52,211 bases of DNA from JAWOHX01 sp046484975. Its GTDB lineage: Bacteria; Bacillota; Clostridia; DUPQ01. The stretch's first letter is position 1. Each line of letters starts with the position of its first letter. Positions 17,083-25,752 of the stretch are shown piece by piece. The notes beneath the pieces were generated by a model. The model saw only the letters and a program-made list of their open reading frames with translations. It did no database searches and was not told the DNA's origin. The stretch is from positions 1 to 52,211 of the forward strand of contig JAWOHX010000090.1 in the NCBI GenBank assembly GCA_046484975.1, read 5' to 3'. The position numbers and the translations under genes are program-made.

Positions 17083-17853
17083 TCATCGTATCCTGTCGAA
17101 GAGACGAAGCATCTCGCTCATGCCCTTGTGCAACAAGCCAACGTCACTGTTCATGTTCAGGAAGGTGTATCCCCACTGGTACAGCTCCTCCAGATTGCCT
17201 GCAGTCGCCACCGTCCCGGCGAATTTTTTGTGCTTTATGCACACCTCAGCCACCTTTTTCCATGCGGCTTTCACCCTTGCGTCATTGAAATCCCCGGGCA
17301 CCCCCAGGGCATGGGAATAGTCGCCGGGACCGAAGAAGAGCATGTCGATTCCCTCGATGGAGGCGATCTCCTCGATCTCCTCCATGGGTTCCGGGTCCTC
17401 AATCTGGCAGATGACCAGCTTTTCCCGGTTGCTGTCTGCGATGTATGACCGGGTGTCCCCGTAATACAGGAAGCCCCCGTCGGAATTGCCTCCATCGATG
17501 GGTCTTCTTCCCACCGGATGGAATCTTGTGTTGTGCACAATTTCCTTTGCTTCCTTCAGCGACATCAGGTGGGGAACCATGATCCCTGTGGCATCCATTT
17601 CCAGGGGCCGGATGAAGTCGCTGTAGCTTCCCTTGGAGATCCTGACGATGATGTCCATGTCCACGGCCTTCGCTGCATATACCTGCCCCTCCACCACGCC
17701 AAGGTCGACAGGGCAGTGCTCGTAGCATGTCCAGATGCAGTCGAATCCGGCAAGTCCAGCCATTTCAACGATTTTCGGTTCCGAGAAATTTGTTTTGAAG
17801 CATGTCGCCACCTGCCCTGCCCTTAGCTTTTTAAGCACTTTACTGTTTCTCAT
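17083..17853 (-). CDS. HpcH/HpaI family aldolase
   Basis: A 256-aa class II (metal-dependent) aldolase of the HpcH/HpaI/citrate-lyase-beta fold. Visible family features are the catalytic-His neighbourhood ...CYEHCPVD (about residue 45), the phosphate or pyruvate Arg in IIVRISKGSYSD, the metal Glu in VICQIEDPEPMEEI and the Asp in MLFFGPGDYSHALG, followed by the VPG turn. Such enzymes cleave 2-keto-3-deoxy sugar acids or 4-hydroxy-2-keto acids to pyruvate plus an aldehyde. It lies four bases after xylulokinase and one base before the EamA gene, which points to catabolism of a sugar or sugar acid. Confidence 0.88.
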   Translation of the reverse strand: MRNSKVLKKLRAGQVATCFKTNFSEPKIVEMAGLAGFDCIWTCYEHCPVDLGVVEGQVYAAKAVDMDIIVRISKGSYSDFIRPLEMDATGIMVPHLMSLKEAKEIVHNTRFHPVGRRPIDGGNSDGGFLYYGDTRSYIADSNREKLVICQIEDPEPMEEIEEIASIEGIDMLFFGPGDYSHALGVPGDFNDARVKAAWKKVAEVCIKHKKFAGTVATAGNLEELYQWGYTFLNMNSDVGLLHKGMSEMLRLFDRIR

Positions 17854-17857
17854 ACAT

Positions 17858-19387
17858 TCATTCTCCCATTGCAGCCAGATTTTTAAAGTTGTTTTTCAAA
17901 GAGGGATACAGCTCCCTGTATATCCTGTAATATTTCTCATACACCTTGCCTGTTGCAACATCATGTTCCAGCCTGTCTTCCACCTGCACCAGTTCACGGC
18001 AGGTGGAAACCACGTCCTTGTAGATGCCGGCGGCCACCCCTGCCAGGATGGCGACACCCAACGCAGGTCCTTCACCGGACTGGACGGTGGTGATGCCCGT
18101 ATGGAACATATCTGCCTGCATCTGCCTCCACAGTCTGCTGCGGCCTCCACCTCCGGAGGCTCGGATTTCCCTGGCGCATATCCCCATCCCCCGGATGATT
18201 TCCAGGCAGTCACACAGACTGAACACCACGCCCTCCAGGATGGCCCGTATCATATGCCCTTTCCCGTGTGCCGCACTCAGGCCGAAAAACACGCCCCTCG
18301 CATGGGGGTCGAGATGGGGAGTCCTCTCCCCCATCAGATAAGGCAGATACAGGATTCCTTCGGAACCCGGCCTGATCCTTTCCGCTTCCTTGTCCATCAA
18401 TACATAAGGGTCAATGCCCATGAGTTCTGCCGTCCTCATTTCCTCCAGACAGAAATTGTCCCTGAACCATTTCAGGGAAAGGCCCGCTCCCTGGGTGACC
18501 CCCATCACATGCCAGCACCCCGGGACGGCGTGACAGAAGGTGTGGACCCTTCCCAGCGGGTCTATCTGGATCTCGTCTGAATGGGCGAACACCACGCCGC
18601 TGGTTCCGATGGTGGAAGAAATGATGCCTTTTTCCACAATCCCGTTCCCCACTGCCCCGGCAGCCTGGTCCCCGGCACCTCCCGCCACGACGGTGCCCTC
18701 GGCAAGTCCCGTGCGGGCAGCGGCCTCCCGGGTGATTTTCCCTGTTGCCTCGCAGGACTCATATACCTTGCCCAGCAGACTTTTATTGATTTCCAACTTG
18801 TCCAGAACCTCGTCGCTCCAGTCCCTGTTTTCCACATGAAGCAACTGCATCCCGCTGGCATCCGACACTTCCGTGGCATATTCCCCTGTCAGCATATAGC
18901 GGATGTAGTCCTTGGGCAAAAGAATCCTGCATGTTCTTTCATAGATGTGGGGTTCGTGTTTTCTCACCCAGAGGATTTTTGAAGCGGTGAAGCCTGTCAG
19001 GGCAGGGTTCGCGGTGAGTTCGATGAGTCTTTCCTTCCCCACCTTCCTTGTGATTTCCACACACTCCTCGCTGGTTCTCTGGTCGCACCAGATGATGGAT
19101 TTCCGCAGTACCTCCCCGTCCCGGCCCATCATCACAAGGCCATGCATCTGGCCGGAGAGTCCCACCCCCTTGATTTCCGAAGGGTTGACCCCGCTGTCTG
19201 CGATGACGTTCCTGACGGTGATGCAGACGGCCTCCCACCAGTCACCCGGATCCTGTTCCGCCCAGCCAATCCTGGGCTGGTACAGAGGATACTCATGGAC
19301 CGAAGAGGAAACCGTCCTTCCCATGTGGTCGAACAGGACCGTCTTGGTTCCCGATGTGCCGATGTCGATGCCGATCAAGTATGACAT
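17858..19387 (-). CDS. xylB: Xylulokinase
   Basis: A 509-aa FGGY-family sugar kinase phosphorylating D-xylulose (or a related ketose). The N-terminus MSYLIGIDIGTSGTKTVLFD is the ATPase phosphate-1 motif; VGLSGQMHGLV is the XylB substrate signature; GGAGDQAAGAVGNG carries the catalytic Asp; SGGGGRSRLWRQMQADMF is the adenosine-binding FGGY motif. ATG at 19387 has GGGGGA eight bases upstream; a TTG two codons earlier is less likely. A TATAAT box lies about 30 bases before it. No xylA is in the window, but a ketose 3-epimerase-like gene lies 3 kb upstream on the same strand, so the substrate could be another ketose. Confidence 0.92.
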   Translation of the reverse strand: MSYLIGIDIGTSGTKTVLFDHMGRTVSSSVHEYPLYQPRIGWAEQDPGDWWEAVCITVRNVIADSGVNPSEIKGVGLSGQMHGLVMMGRDGEVLRKSIIWCDQRTSEECVEITRKVGKERLIELTANPALTGFTASKILWVRKHEPHIYERTCRILLPKDYIRYMLTGEYATEVSDASGMQLLHVENRDWSDEVLDKLEINKSLLGKVYESCEATGKITREAAARTGLAEGTVVAGGAGDQAAGAVGNGIVEKGIISSTIGTSGVVFAHSDEIQIDPLGRVHTFCHAVPGCWHVMGVTQGAGLSLKWFRDNFCLEEMRTAELMGIDPYVLMDKEAERIRPGSEGILYLPYLMGERTPHLDPHARGVFFGLSAAHGKGHMIRAILEGVVFSLCDCLEIIRGMGICAREIRASGGGGRSRLWRQMQADMFHTGITTVQSGEGPALGVAILAGVAAGIYKDVVSTCRELVQVEDRLEHDVATGKVYEKYYRIYRELYPSLKNNFKNLAAMGE

Positions 19388-19469
19388 ATGCAATCCCCCT
19401 TTGCTTCCTCCATTATAGCCAAAAGGCGAAAGGAATGGAACATGGAAAACGGGTGGCGGCTCCCCTGTC

Positions 19470-21047
19470 TCATATCAGATGGGAACCCCCGATGAATTCC
19501 CTCAGCAGGGAGGTCCCGCTGATACAGCAGTCATCCATCTCCCGGAAAAAAGACAGGATCTCCAGCAACCTTCTGGCCTCGGTGAATGCCGGGCTCTCAG
19601 GCGGCACCTCCTCAAGGAGTGGCTGTATGATTTTCTTGAGGACCCCGTGCTCGTAGATCAGAGCGCTGTTGAACATGATGTCCGCGTGTTCCTGGAACGG
19701 GAAGATATACAGGTCTTCCCCCCGTCGTACGGAAGGCCACATGAGGATGGTTTTTTCCACGCTGGCCCCACGGTATCTAATGTCCCTGGTGATCCGGCGG
19801 ATCAATCGGGAATCGGTGGTGGAAAACCTGTTGTGGTCGTCGATGTTGATGGATGTCAAAGCGCTGATGTATATTTTGTAGACATGGATGGGATTGATGG
19901 AACGGACCATTCTGGGGTTCAGTGCATGGATGCCCTCGATGAGAATCACATCCCCTTCTTCCATCCTGATGCTTCTGTATTCTTTTTTCCTGTTCTGGGT
20001 CAGAAAATCATATGCTGGAACAAGGGCCTGGCGGTTTTGGAGAAGCTCCTGCATGTTGTTGTTGAACAGGTCCACGTCCAGGGCGTCCAGTGCTTCCAGG
20101 TCCTGCTCCCCGTCAGGGCCTTCGGGTATGGTGTTCCGATCCCTGTAATAGTCATCCAGGGAAATAATGGAGGAATGGATGCCCCCTGCCTTGAGTTGTA
20201 TCCGCAGCCTGCTGGCGAAGCTGGTCTTGCCCGAAGAGGAAGGTCCGGCAATCATGATGAAGGTCTTTTTCGTCTTTTTGACCCTTTCCGCGATGTATGC
20301 CACCTTTTTCTCATGCAGGGCCTCGTTCACAAGGATGAGTTCCTTGACTGTCCCGGTGGATACCTGCCTGTTGATGGACGCCACATCATCGGAATTGAGG
20401 ATGCTTCCCCACTCGCTGAATTCCCTGAAGACCTGGAAGAGCTTTTTCTGTTCCTGGAAAGGAGGCAGTTGGAAAGGGTTGAAACGGGTGGGATAAAAAA
20501 GGATGAAGCCCGGGGCATACAGCCGGATGTCGAAAATGCCCACATATCCTGTGGAAGGGGCCAGCTGGCTGTGGAAATATCCGTGGAGGCTTCCAATGGT
20601 GTAAAGTTCGACCTGCTCCCCTCCCAGGTCCTCCAGGATTTCGGCGGTCTCGGTCTTGTTGTTCTCCAGGAGTATCCCGATGGCTTTTTCCCTGGGGAAC
20701 ACATGCTTTTCGATGGGGATGTCCTGCCGGATCAACTCCTGCATCCGCTCTTTGATCTTCTCTATCTCCCCACGGTCTGCCTGCTGCCCGGGAAAATCGC
20801 AGAAGGACCCCTTGCTGATGGAATAATGGACCTTCAGTTTCCGCCCCGGGTACAGGTCATGGACCGCTTTGATCAGCACGAAGACCAGGGAGTCCCTGTA
20901 TATCCTGATTCCTTCCAGGGAGCCTGTATCCACATACTCCCTCCCGGGAACACACTCCTGTTTGCTTTCCATGGGGACATACCGGCCATTCTCCTTTGCC
21001 GCCACCACAAGGGGGTTGTCCATGCCACATTTCCTTTTTCCAGACAT
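19470..21047 (-). CDS. Nucleoside kinase with TGS/SAD and uridine-kinase domains
   Basis: A 525-aa fusion seen in Clostridia. The N-terminal third resembles the threonyl-tRNA synthetase TGS and second additional domains (SLVFVLIKAVHDLYPGRKLK, then LYTIGSLHGYF), and the C-terminal half is a uridine kinase/phosphoribulokinase domain with Walker A FIMIAGPSSSGKTSFASRL (about residue 288), the DDYYRDR base-binding motif and EGDVILIEGIHALNP as Walker B. The ATG at 21047 is preceded by GGAGG and overlaps the TIGR01906 gene stop (TGATG). It probably phosphorylates uridine or cytidine; the role of the ThrRS-like half is unknown. It is the second gene of a two-gene unit. Confidence 0.9.
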   Translation of the reverse strand: MSGKRKCGMDNPLVVAAKENGRYVPMESKQECVPGREYVDTGSLEGIRIYRDSLVFVLIKAVHDLYPGRKLKVHYSISKGSFCDFPGQQADRGEIEKIKERMQELIRQDIPIEKHVFPREKAIGILLENNKTETAEILEDLGGEQVELYTIGSLHGYFHSQLAPSTGYVGIFDIRLYAPGFILFYPTRFNPFQLPPFQEQKKLFQVFREFSEWGSILNSDDVASINRQVSTGTVKELILVNEALHEKKVAYIAERVKKTKKTFIMIAGPSSSGKTSFASRLRIQLKAGGIHSSIISLDDYYRDRNTIPEGPDGEQDLEALDALDVDLFNNNMQELLQNRQALVPAYDFLTQNRKKEYRSIRMEEGDVILIEGIHALNPRMVRSINPIHVYKIYISALTSINIDDHNRFSTTDSRLIRRITRDIRYRGASVEKTILMWPSVRRGEDLYIFPFQEHADIMFNSALIYEHGVLKKIIQPLLEEVPPESPAFTEARRLLEILSFFREMDDCCISGTSLLREFIGGSHLI

Positions 21048-21745
21048 CAAATCCTCCTTCTGCCTTTCATGAAACCATGGATCAAGGCCAGTGAGAGCAT
21101 GGTTGCAACATAGACCACCATGAAGCGCAAGACAATCCGCAGGGATAGGCTGATGAAGAACCTTTCCGGCATCATCCGGATCAGCAGGTCCTGCCGGGGA
21201 TCCAGGAGATAAAGGTCATTGGTGAATAGAATCCGGTGGAAAACATCCCAAAACACCGTGAAATTGATGGCGGAAACCGCGGCAATGAGCACCAGGGTGG
21301 AAAGCAGGATCCCCAGTGCCATCAGGCTTGTACTGAAAAAATATGTCTGGAAATCCTGGAACCATGCAAGCATGCAGGCCAGAATGATCAGGACCATCAG
21401 GAAGAGCATCACAGGCATCAGGTTTTTCCCGGTTCGGAACAGGTCCCGCACATCCGCCATGTGTATCTTTTCCTTGTTGTTGAACAGGGGGCCTACGGTC
21501 ATGTTGACCATTCCCGTGGCCTCGATGTCCGCTCTTTTGCCATCCATGTATGTGATGAGCACGGCGGTCGCCCGGTCCAATGTCTCCTGGTCCATGCCGG
21601 CATAATCGGCAATCTCGTATTTCACCTGGATTTTCCTGTATGCCGCGTCATCAAGACCGACGGCAAGGACACAGGCCAGCACAATGTAGCCGAAAAGCAG
21701 AACAGAAAACATGATTGCACTGATTCTGACCAACACCTTTGCCAT
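21047..21745 (-). CDS. TIGR01906/DUF1461 integral membrane protein
   Basis: A 232-aa membrane protein with a first helix near the N-terminus (ISAIMFSVLLFGYIVLACVL), a roughly 85-residue outside loop containing MVNMTVGPLFNNKEKIHMAD, then helices MPVMLFLMVLIILACMLAW, SLMALGILLSTLVLIAAV and a C-terminal helix ending in HGFMKGRRRI. The loop with NxxEKxHMxDVR is typical of TIGR01906. Function is unknown in the family; it is often found in Bacillota. It shares a TGATG junction with the nucleoside kinase and is divergent from the DUF4234 gene. Confidence 0.85.
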   Translation of the reverse strand: MAKVLVRISAIMFSVLLFGYIVLACVLAVGLDDAAYRKIQVKYEIADYAGMDQETLDRATAVLITYMDGKRADIEATGMVNMTVGPLFNNKEKIHMADVRDLFRTGKNLMPVMLFLMVLIILACMLAWFQDFQTYFFSTSLMALGILLSTLVLIAAVSAINFTVFWDVFHRILFTNDLYLLDPRQDLLIRMMPERFFISLSLRIVLRFMVVYVATMLSLALIHGFMKGRRRI

Positions 21746-21793
21746 TCGTCATCTCCCCCTTTTCTTTTTCATTATAAACGAAAAAACTGAGGT

Positions 21794-21832
21794 TTGCACC
21801 TTTAGAAACGATATGATACGATTCTTGTATCA
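21794..21832 (+). promoter_or_regulatory. Promoter with palindromic operator for the DUF4234 gene
   Basis: Plus-strand -35 TTGCAC (21794-21799) and -10 TACGAT (21817-21822), 17-base spacer. A perfect 6-bp inverted repeat with a 7-base spacer, TGATACGATTCTTGTATCA (21814-21832), covers the -10, which is where a repressor would act. No regulator gene is adjacent. The promoter call is moderate and the operator call tentative. Confidence 0.5.
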
Positions 21833-21856
21833 AAGATGATGAAAGGAGGTCATGGT

Positions 21857-22198
21857 ATGATCAGGAAACGGTCCATTGCGGAAGTCATTTTACTATCCAT
21901 CGTCACTTGCGGAATCTATATGTTCTACTGGTATTACGCTTTTGCCAGTGACATCAAAACCACCCTCAACGACGACAGCATCAACCCTGAGTTGGATCTG
22001 GTTCTATGTATCCTTACATGCGGTATCTACACAATATACTGGATGTATAAATACGGGAAGCTCCTTTCCACATGCCAGGAAAGGGCCGGAAAACCCGTGG
22101 AAGACAATGCAATCCTGTATCTCGTCCTCCAGTTGCTGGGCATCGGGATTGTCAATCTGGCCCTCATGCAGTCGTCCTACAACAATCTATCAGACTGA
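21857..22198 (+). CDS. DUF4234 family small membrane protein
   Basis: A 113-aa protein with two repeated hydrophobic units, each built on the CGIYxxYW motif: LLSIVTCGIYMFYWYYAFAS (about residues 10-29) and LCILTCGIYTIYWMYKYGK, followed by a third hydrophobic stretch. This repeat is the signature of DUF4234. I choose the ATG at 21857 because AAAGGAGG ends eight bases before it; the earlier ATG at 21836 has nothing in front. It is one of only two plus-strand genes in the window and is a single-gene unit with its own promoter and a terminator. Function unknown. Confidence 0.88.
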   Translation: MIRKRSIAEVILLSIVTCGIYMFYWYYAFASDIKTTLNDDSINPELDLVLCILTCGIYTIYWMYKYGKLLSTCQERAGKPVEDNAILYLVLQLLGIGIVNLALMQSSYNNLSD

Positions 22199-22201
22199 TG
22201 A

Positions 22202-22234
22202 AAAAAATCTCTCTTCTGAAAAGAGAGATTTTTT
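22202..22234. terminator. Bidirectional Rho-independent terminator
   Basis: Stem AAAAAATCTCTCTT / AAGAGAGATTTTTT around a short CTGAA loop, with A-run and T-run on both sides. It stops the plus-strand DUF4234 gene and the minus-strand epimerase-like gene, whose stop is at 22238. Confidence 0.9.
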
Positions 22235-22237
22235 CAT

Positions 22238-23089
22238 TCACGGTCTCATGCCGTATTTCGCCATCATGCCCTGGATGAAGGCCAGGCCGTCCCTGACCAG
22301 CTGATCCCCGCTGGGAGCCAGTTGTCTCCAGACCCAGGTGTTCATGTTTCCTGTGCAGTCCACGAAACTTTCCAGCGCGGCATGTCCTTTGTATCCAATC
22401 TCCGATAGCGCTCTGAACACATCCTCCCAGTTCACCAGTCCCGTCCCGGGGATTCCCCGGTCGTTCTCACAAAGATGCACATGCATCAGTTCGCTTCCAG
22501 CCAACAGGGTCGCCTCATAAAAGGATTTTTCCTCAATGTTCATGTGGTAGGTATCCAGATGTATTTTCACATTTTTTCTTCCGATCATGTCCAGAAGCAT
22601 CCTTGCCTGTGCGCAGGTGTTGACCAGGAACGTCTCGTAACGGTTCACCGGCTCGATGCCGATGACCACCCCAAGGTCCTCTGCATATTCCGCCACCTCC
22701 CGCAATCCCTCCGCGGACCACTGGAATTCCCTTTCCGAGGGTTTTGTGTCCAACTGCCTGATATGCTGGGAATATATGACCCCTGAAAAATTCATCATCC
22801 CCGACATGGCCGTGGCTTTCACGCAATCCTTGAGATAGGACACCCCTTTCCTTCGAATGGCCTCCTCCGGACTCGTGATGTCCGTGTCGCCCAGCAGCAC
22901 CGTGGAAGTCACGCCTTCAAAACCCGCTTCCGTCAGCTTTCTTTTCACCGCTCCGGCATCATATCTTTCCAGCACCATCAGCGGAATCTCAATGAAATCC
23001 AATCCCAGGCTCTTTGCCCTGTCGATGAGACCCAGCTGTTTGTTGTTCCATTCGCTGCACCATGCATATGCATGAATCCCCAGTTTCAT
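22238..23089 (-). CDS. Sugar phosphate isomerase/epimerase (ketose 3-epimerase-like)
   Basis: A 283-aa AP-endonuclease-2-type TIM barrel resembling D-tagatose/D-psicose 3-epimerases. The four metal and catalytic residues can be placed: Glu in VVIGIEPVNRYETF, Asp in VKIHLDTYHMNIEE, His in LMHVHLCENDRGIPG and Glu in HAALESF. The spacing is as in ketose 3-epimerases. It begins MKLGIHAYAWCSEWNNKQLG. It is 12 bases downstream of the malic enzyme gene on the same strand and ends at the shared terminator. Together with xylulokinase and the HpaI-type aldolase it suggests rare-sugar use in this region. Confidence 0.85.
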   Translation of the reverse strand: MKLGIHAYAWCSEWNNKQLGLIDRAKSLGLDFIEIPLMVLERYDAGAVKRKLTEAGFEGVTSTVLLGDTDITSPEEAIRRKGVSYLKDCVKATAMSGMMNFSGVIYSQHIRQLDTKPSEREFQWSAEGLREVAEYAEDLGVVIGIEPVNRYETFLVNTCAQARMLLDMIGRKNVKIHLDTYHMNIEEKSFYEATLLAGSELMHVHLCENDRGIPGTGLVNWEDVFRALSEIGYKGHAALESFVDCTGNMNTWVWRQLAPSGDQLVRDGLAFIQGMMAKYGMRP

Positions 23090-23101
23090 CCTGCACCTCC
23101 C

Positions 23102-24277
23102 TCATTCTATCCTGTTCAATCCGGACTGGCGTGCCGCTTCCATGACGGCCTCGGCCACTGCTTTTCCCACCCTCTTGTCAAATGGGGCGGGGATCACATA
23201 ATCTGCGCATAGCTCATCGTCCCCGATCAACCCTGCGATGGCCCGGGCCGCGGCTATTTTCATCCTGTCGTCAATATCCCTGGCACGGACATCCAGGGCT
23301 CCCCGGAATATTCCCGGAAAGGCAAGGACATTGTTGATCTGGTTGGCGAAATCGGATCTTCCCGTTCCCACCACCAGTGCACCGGCTTTTTTCGCTTCGT
23401 CCGGCATGATTTCCGGTACCGGGTTGGCCATGGCGAATATCACCGGGTCCTTGGCCATGGTCTTGACCATGCCGGGAGTGAGCATGCCTTCGGAGGACAA
23501 CCCGATGAAGACATCAGCTCCCGTGATGACTTCCCCGAGGGATCCTTTCTTGAAGGAGCGGTTGGAAATCCTGGCCATGTCGATTTTTTCCGCTGTCATG
23601 TTGGCCCTTCCTTCATAGATGGCTCCCGACCGGTCGCATAGCACCACGTTTTTCAGCCCCATCACCATCAGCAGCCTGGTCACCGCGATGCCCGCGGCTC
23701 CGGCTCCATTGATAACGACTGATATGTCCTCCATGCGCTTTTCGGCCAGCTTCAAGGCGTTGATCATGGCCGCCAGGGTCACCACGGCAGTTCCGTGCTG
23801 GTCATCGTGAAAAACCGGGATGTCCAACTCCTGTTTCAGCCTTCTCTCGATCTCAAAGCACCTGGGAGCGGAAATGTCCTCAAGATTGATGCCCCCGAAG
23901 CTTCCGGACAGCAACTTCACGGTGTTGACGATTTCATCCACATCCTTGCTCCTGATGCATAGCGGGAAGGCATCCACATCGGCAAATGCCTTGAACAGAA
24001 CGCACTTGCCCTCCATGACAGGCATGCCCGCCTCAGGACCGATGTCGCCCAGGCCCAGCACCGCAGTCCCATCCGTGACCACAGCCACAAGATTGTGCCT
24101 GCGGGTGTATACATAGGACAGATCCGTATCCTTTTCGATTTCCAGGCAGGGGTGTGCGACCCCCGGGGTATAGGCCAGGGACAAATCCTCCCTGGTCTCC
24201 ACCGGAACCCGGCTGGTCACTTCGATCTTACCCTTCCATTCCCTGTGGATCAATAATGCCTTTTCTTTGATATCCAT
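23102..24277 (-). CDS. NAD(P)-dependent malic enzyme
   Basis: A 391-aa malic enzyme of the short bacterial type, oxidatively decarboxylating malate to pyruvate. Signatures: the catalytic Tyr in SLAYTPGVAHPCLEI, NLVAVVTDGTAVLGLGDIGP, the Lys/Asp metal region EDISAPRCFEIERRLK, IPVFHDDQHGTAVVTLAA and the Rossmann loop INGAGAAGIAVTRLL. A clear promoter lies upstream (TTGATT-17-TATAAT) and AAGGAGAA is the ribosome binding site. Cofactor preference cannot be read with confidence. It heads a two-gene unit with the epimerase-like gene. Confidence 0.95.
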   Translation of the reverse strand: MDIKEKALLIHREWKGKIEVTSRVPVETREDLSLAYTPGVAHPCLEIEKDTDLSYVYTRRHNLVAVVTDGTAVLGLGDIGPEAGMPVMEGKCVLFKAFADVDAFPLCIRSKDVDEIVNTVKLLSGSFGGINLEDISAPRCFEIERRLKQELDIPVFHDDQHGTAVVTLAAMINALKLAEKRMEDISVVINGAGAAGIAVTRLLMVMGLKNVVLCDRSGAIYEGRANMTAEKIDMARISNRSFKKGSLGEVITGADVFIGLSSEGMLTPGMVKTMAKDPVIFAMANPVPEIMPDEAKKAGALVVGTGRSDFANQINNVLAFPGIFRGALDVRARDIDDRMKIAAARAIAGLIGDDELCADYVIPAPFDKRVGKAVAEAVMEAARQSGLNRIE

Positions 24278-24303
24278 GCGGTTCTCCTTGGTTTCATCTG
24301 TCG

Positions 24304-24332
24304 ATTATATCCCATCCGGACAAGGGAATCAA
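24304..24332 (-). promoter_or_regulatory. Promoter of the malic enzyme gene
   Basis: Minus-strand -35 TTGATT (24327-24332), 17-base spacer, -10 TATAAT (24304-24309), about 27 bases before the start codon. A short CCCTGAAAGGG hairpin with six Ts just upstream may end the glutamate dehydrogenase transcript. Confidence 0.8.
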
Positions 24333-24398
24333 TCCGAAAAAACCCTTTCAGGGCAATGTCCCGTTCCCGCATGGACCTAAGAAAATAGACATGCTCCC

Positions 24399-25652
24399 CT
24401 ATGGGAAGATGCCCCTCAGTTTTTTTGCTTTCACCAGCCGTTCCAACGCCACCATGTATGCCCCCATGCGCATGGTGGTCTTTTTCTCCTTCATCACTTC
24501 CCAGACCTCGTTGAATGCGCGGATGATGATCTTTTCCAGGGTCCTGTTGATCTCATCCTCGTCCCATGTCAGGGACTGGATATTCTGGACCCATTCGAAG
24601 TAGGAGACGATGACGCCACCGGCATTGGCCAGGATGTCGGGTACCACCATCACGCCTTTGCTTTCCAGGATGGCGTCGGCTTCCACTGTGGTGGGCCCGT
24701 TGGCACCTTCCACGATGATTCGGGCCTTGACATCCTTTGCGTTGTCCCTGGTGATCTGGTTTTCCAGCGCCGCAGGCACCAGGACATGGGCTTCGCAGGT
24801 GAGAAGCTGCTCGTTGGTGATATGTTCCACTCCCTTTGCCTCGTAATCCTCCAGCAGGCGGTTGTTGTCCAGGTGGGCGAGAATGTCCTTGACATCCAGG
24901 CCGCTTTTTTTATAGATTCCCCCGGAGACATCACTGATGGCGATTATTTTCATGCCTTCTTCATGTAAAAGCTTGCATGCGGTGCCACCGACCTTCCCGG
25001 CTCCCTGGATGGCCACCGTGGTATTGACAAGGGGCATGCCCAGGCGATGGAGGATTTCCCTTGTGATGAGCATGACCCCGCGGCCTGTGGCCTCGGTCCT
25101 GCCCAGGGACCCCCCGAGGTCCAGGGGTTTTCCCGTCACCACCCCGGGGACGGTATATCCCTTGAACATGCTGTAGGTGTCCATGATCCAGCCCATGATC
25201 TCCGCATTGGTGTTAATGTCCGGGGCAGGGATGTCCTTTTCCGGTCCGATGAGGGGTAGGATCATGGCGGTATATCTTCTGGTGAGGCGCCTGAGTTCAT
25301 TCTTGGTCAGTTCCCTTGGATCCACCCGGACGGCACCCTTGCCGCCTCCATATGGGATGTTCACCACTGCGCACTTGAATGTCATCCATGCGGCCAGGGC
25401 CTTTACTTCCTCGATGTTGGAATCCTGATGGTAGCGGATTCCACCCTTGCATGGACCCCGGCTGCTGGAATGCTGGACACGGTATCCCTCGAACACCTTG
25501 ACATGGCCGTCATCCATTTCAACGGGGATGGAGACCTTCAATTCCCTTTCCGGGTACTTCACAGCCTCATAGTCGCTGTTGTCAAGATGGAGCATTCTGG
25601 CGGCGGATTCCACCGTTTCAAGATAGTTTTTGTACGGATTGTATTTTTTCAT
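24399..25652 (-). CDS. gdhA: Glutamate dehydrogenase
   Basis: A 417-aa hexameric glutamate dehydrogenase (Glu/Leu/Phe/Val family) linking glutamate to 2-oxoglutarate and ammonia. GGIRYHQDSNIEEVKALAAW followed by MTFKCAVVNIPYGGGKGAVRVDP contains the substrate and catalytic lysines, PAPDINTNAEIMGWIMDTY the catalytic Asp, and AIQGAGKVGGTACKLL the dinucleotide-binding loop. The open frame continues far upstream, but GGGGGG directly before ATGATG at 25655/25652 and the family length fix the start here. A possible promoter TTAGAA-17-TATGAT precedes it. Confidence 0.95.
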   Translation of the reverse strand: MKKYNPYKNYLETVESAARMLHLDNSDYEAVKYPERELKVSIPVEMDDGHVKVFEGYRVQHSSSRGPCKGGIRYHQDSNIEEVKALAAWMTFKCAVVNIPYGGGKGAVRVDPRELTKNELRRLTRRYTAMILPLIGPEKDIPAPDINTNAEIMGWIMDTYSMFKGYTVPGVVTGKPLDLGGSLGRTEATGRGVMLITREILHRLGMPLVNTTVAIQGAGKVGGTACKLLHEEGMKIIAISDVSGGIYKKSGLDVKDILAHLDNNRLLEDYEAKGVEHITNEQLLTCEAHVLVPAALENQITRDNAKDVKARIIVEGANGPTTVEADAILESKGVMVVPDILANAGGVIVSYFEWVQNIQSLTWDEDEINRTLEKIIIRAFNEVWEVMKEKKTTMRMGAYMVALERLVKAKKLRGIFP

Positions 25653-25752
25653 CATGTCCCCCCTGATATTGATCGATATGGTTCCATCATATCCCTTTTT
25701 GCCGGGTTTTCTAACCCTGCATTCTTTTCTTTTACGCATTTTACCGGTTCCA

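Noticed and set aside
19479..21113. Plus-strand open frame of 544 codons opposite the nucleoside kinase gene
   Set aside because: It mirrors a gene with clear family motifs, has no ribosome binding site and its product is rich in His, Pro and Val as expected from antisense reading of GC-rich coding DNA.
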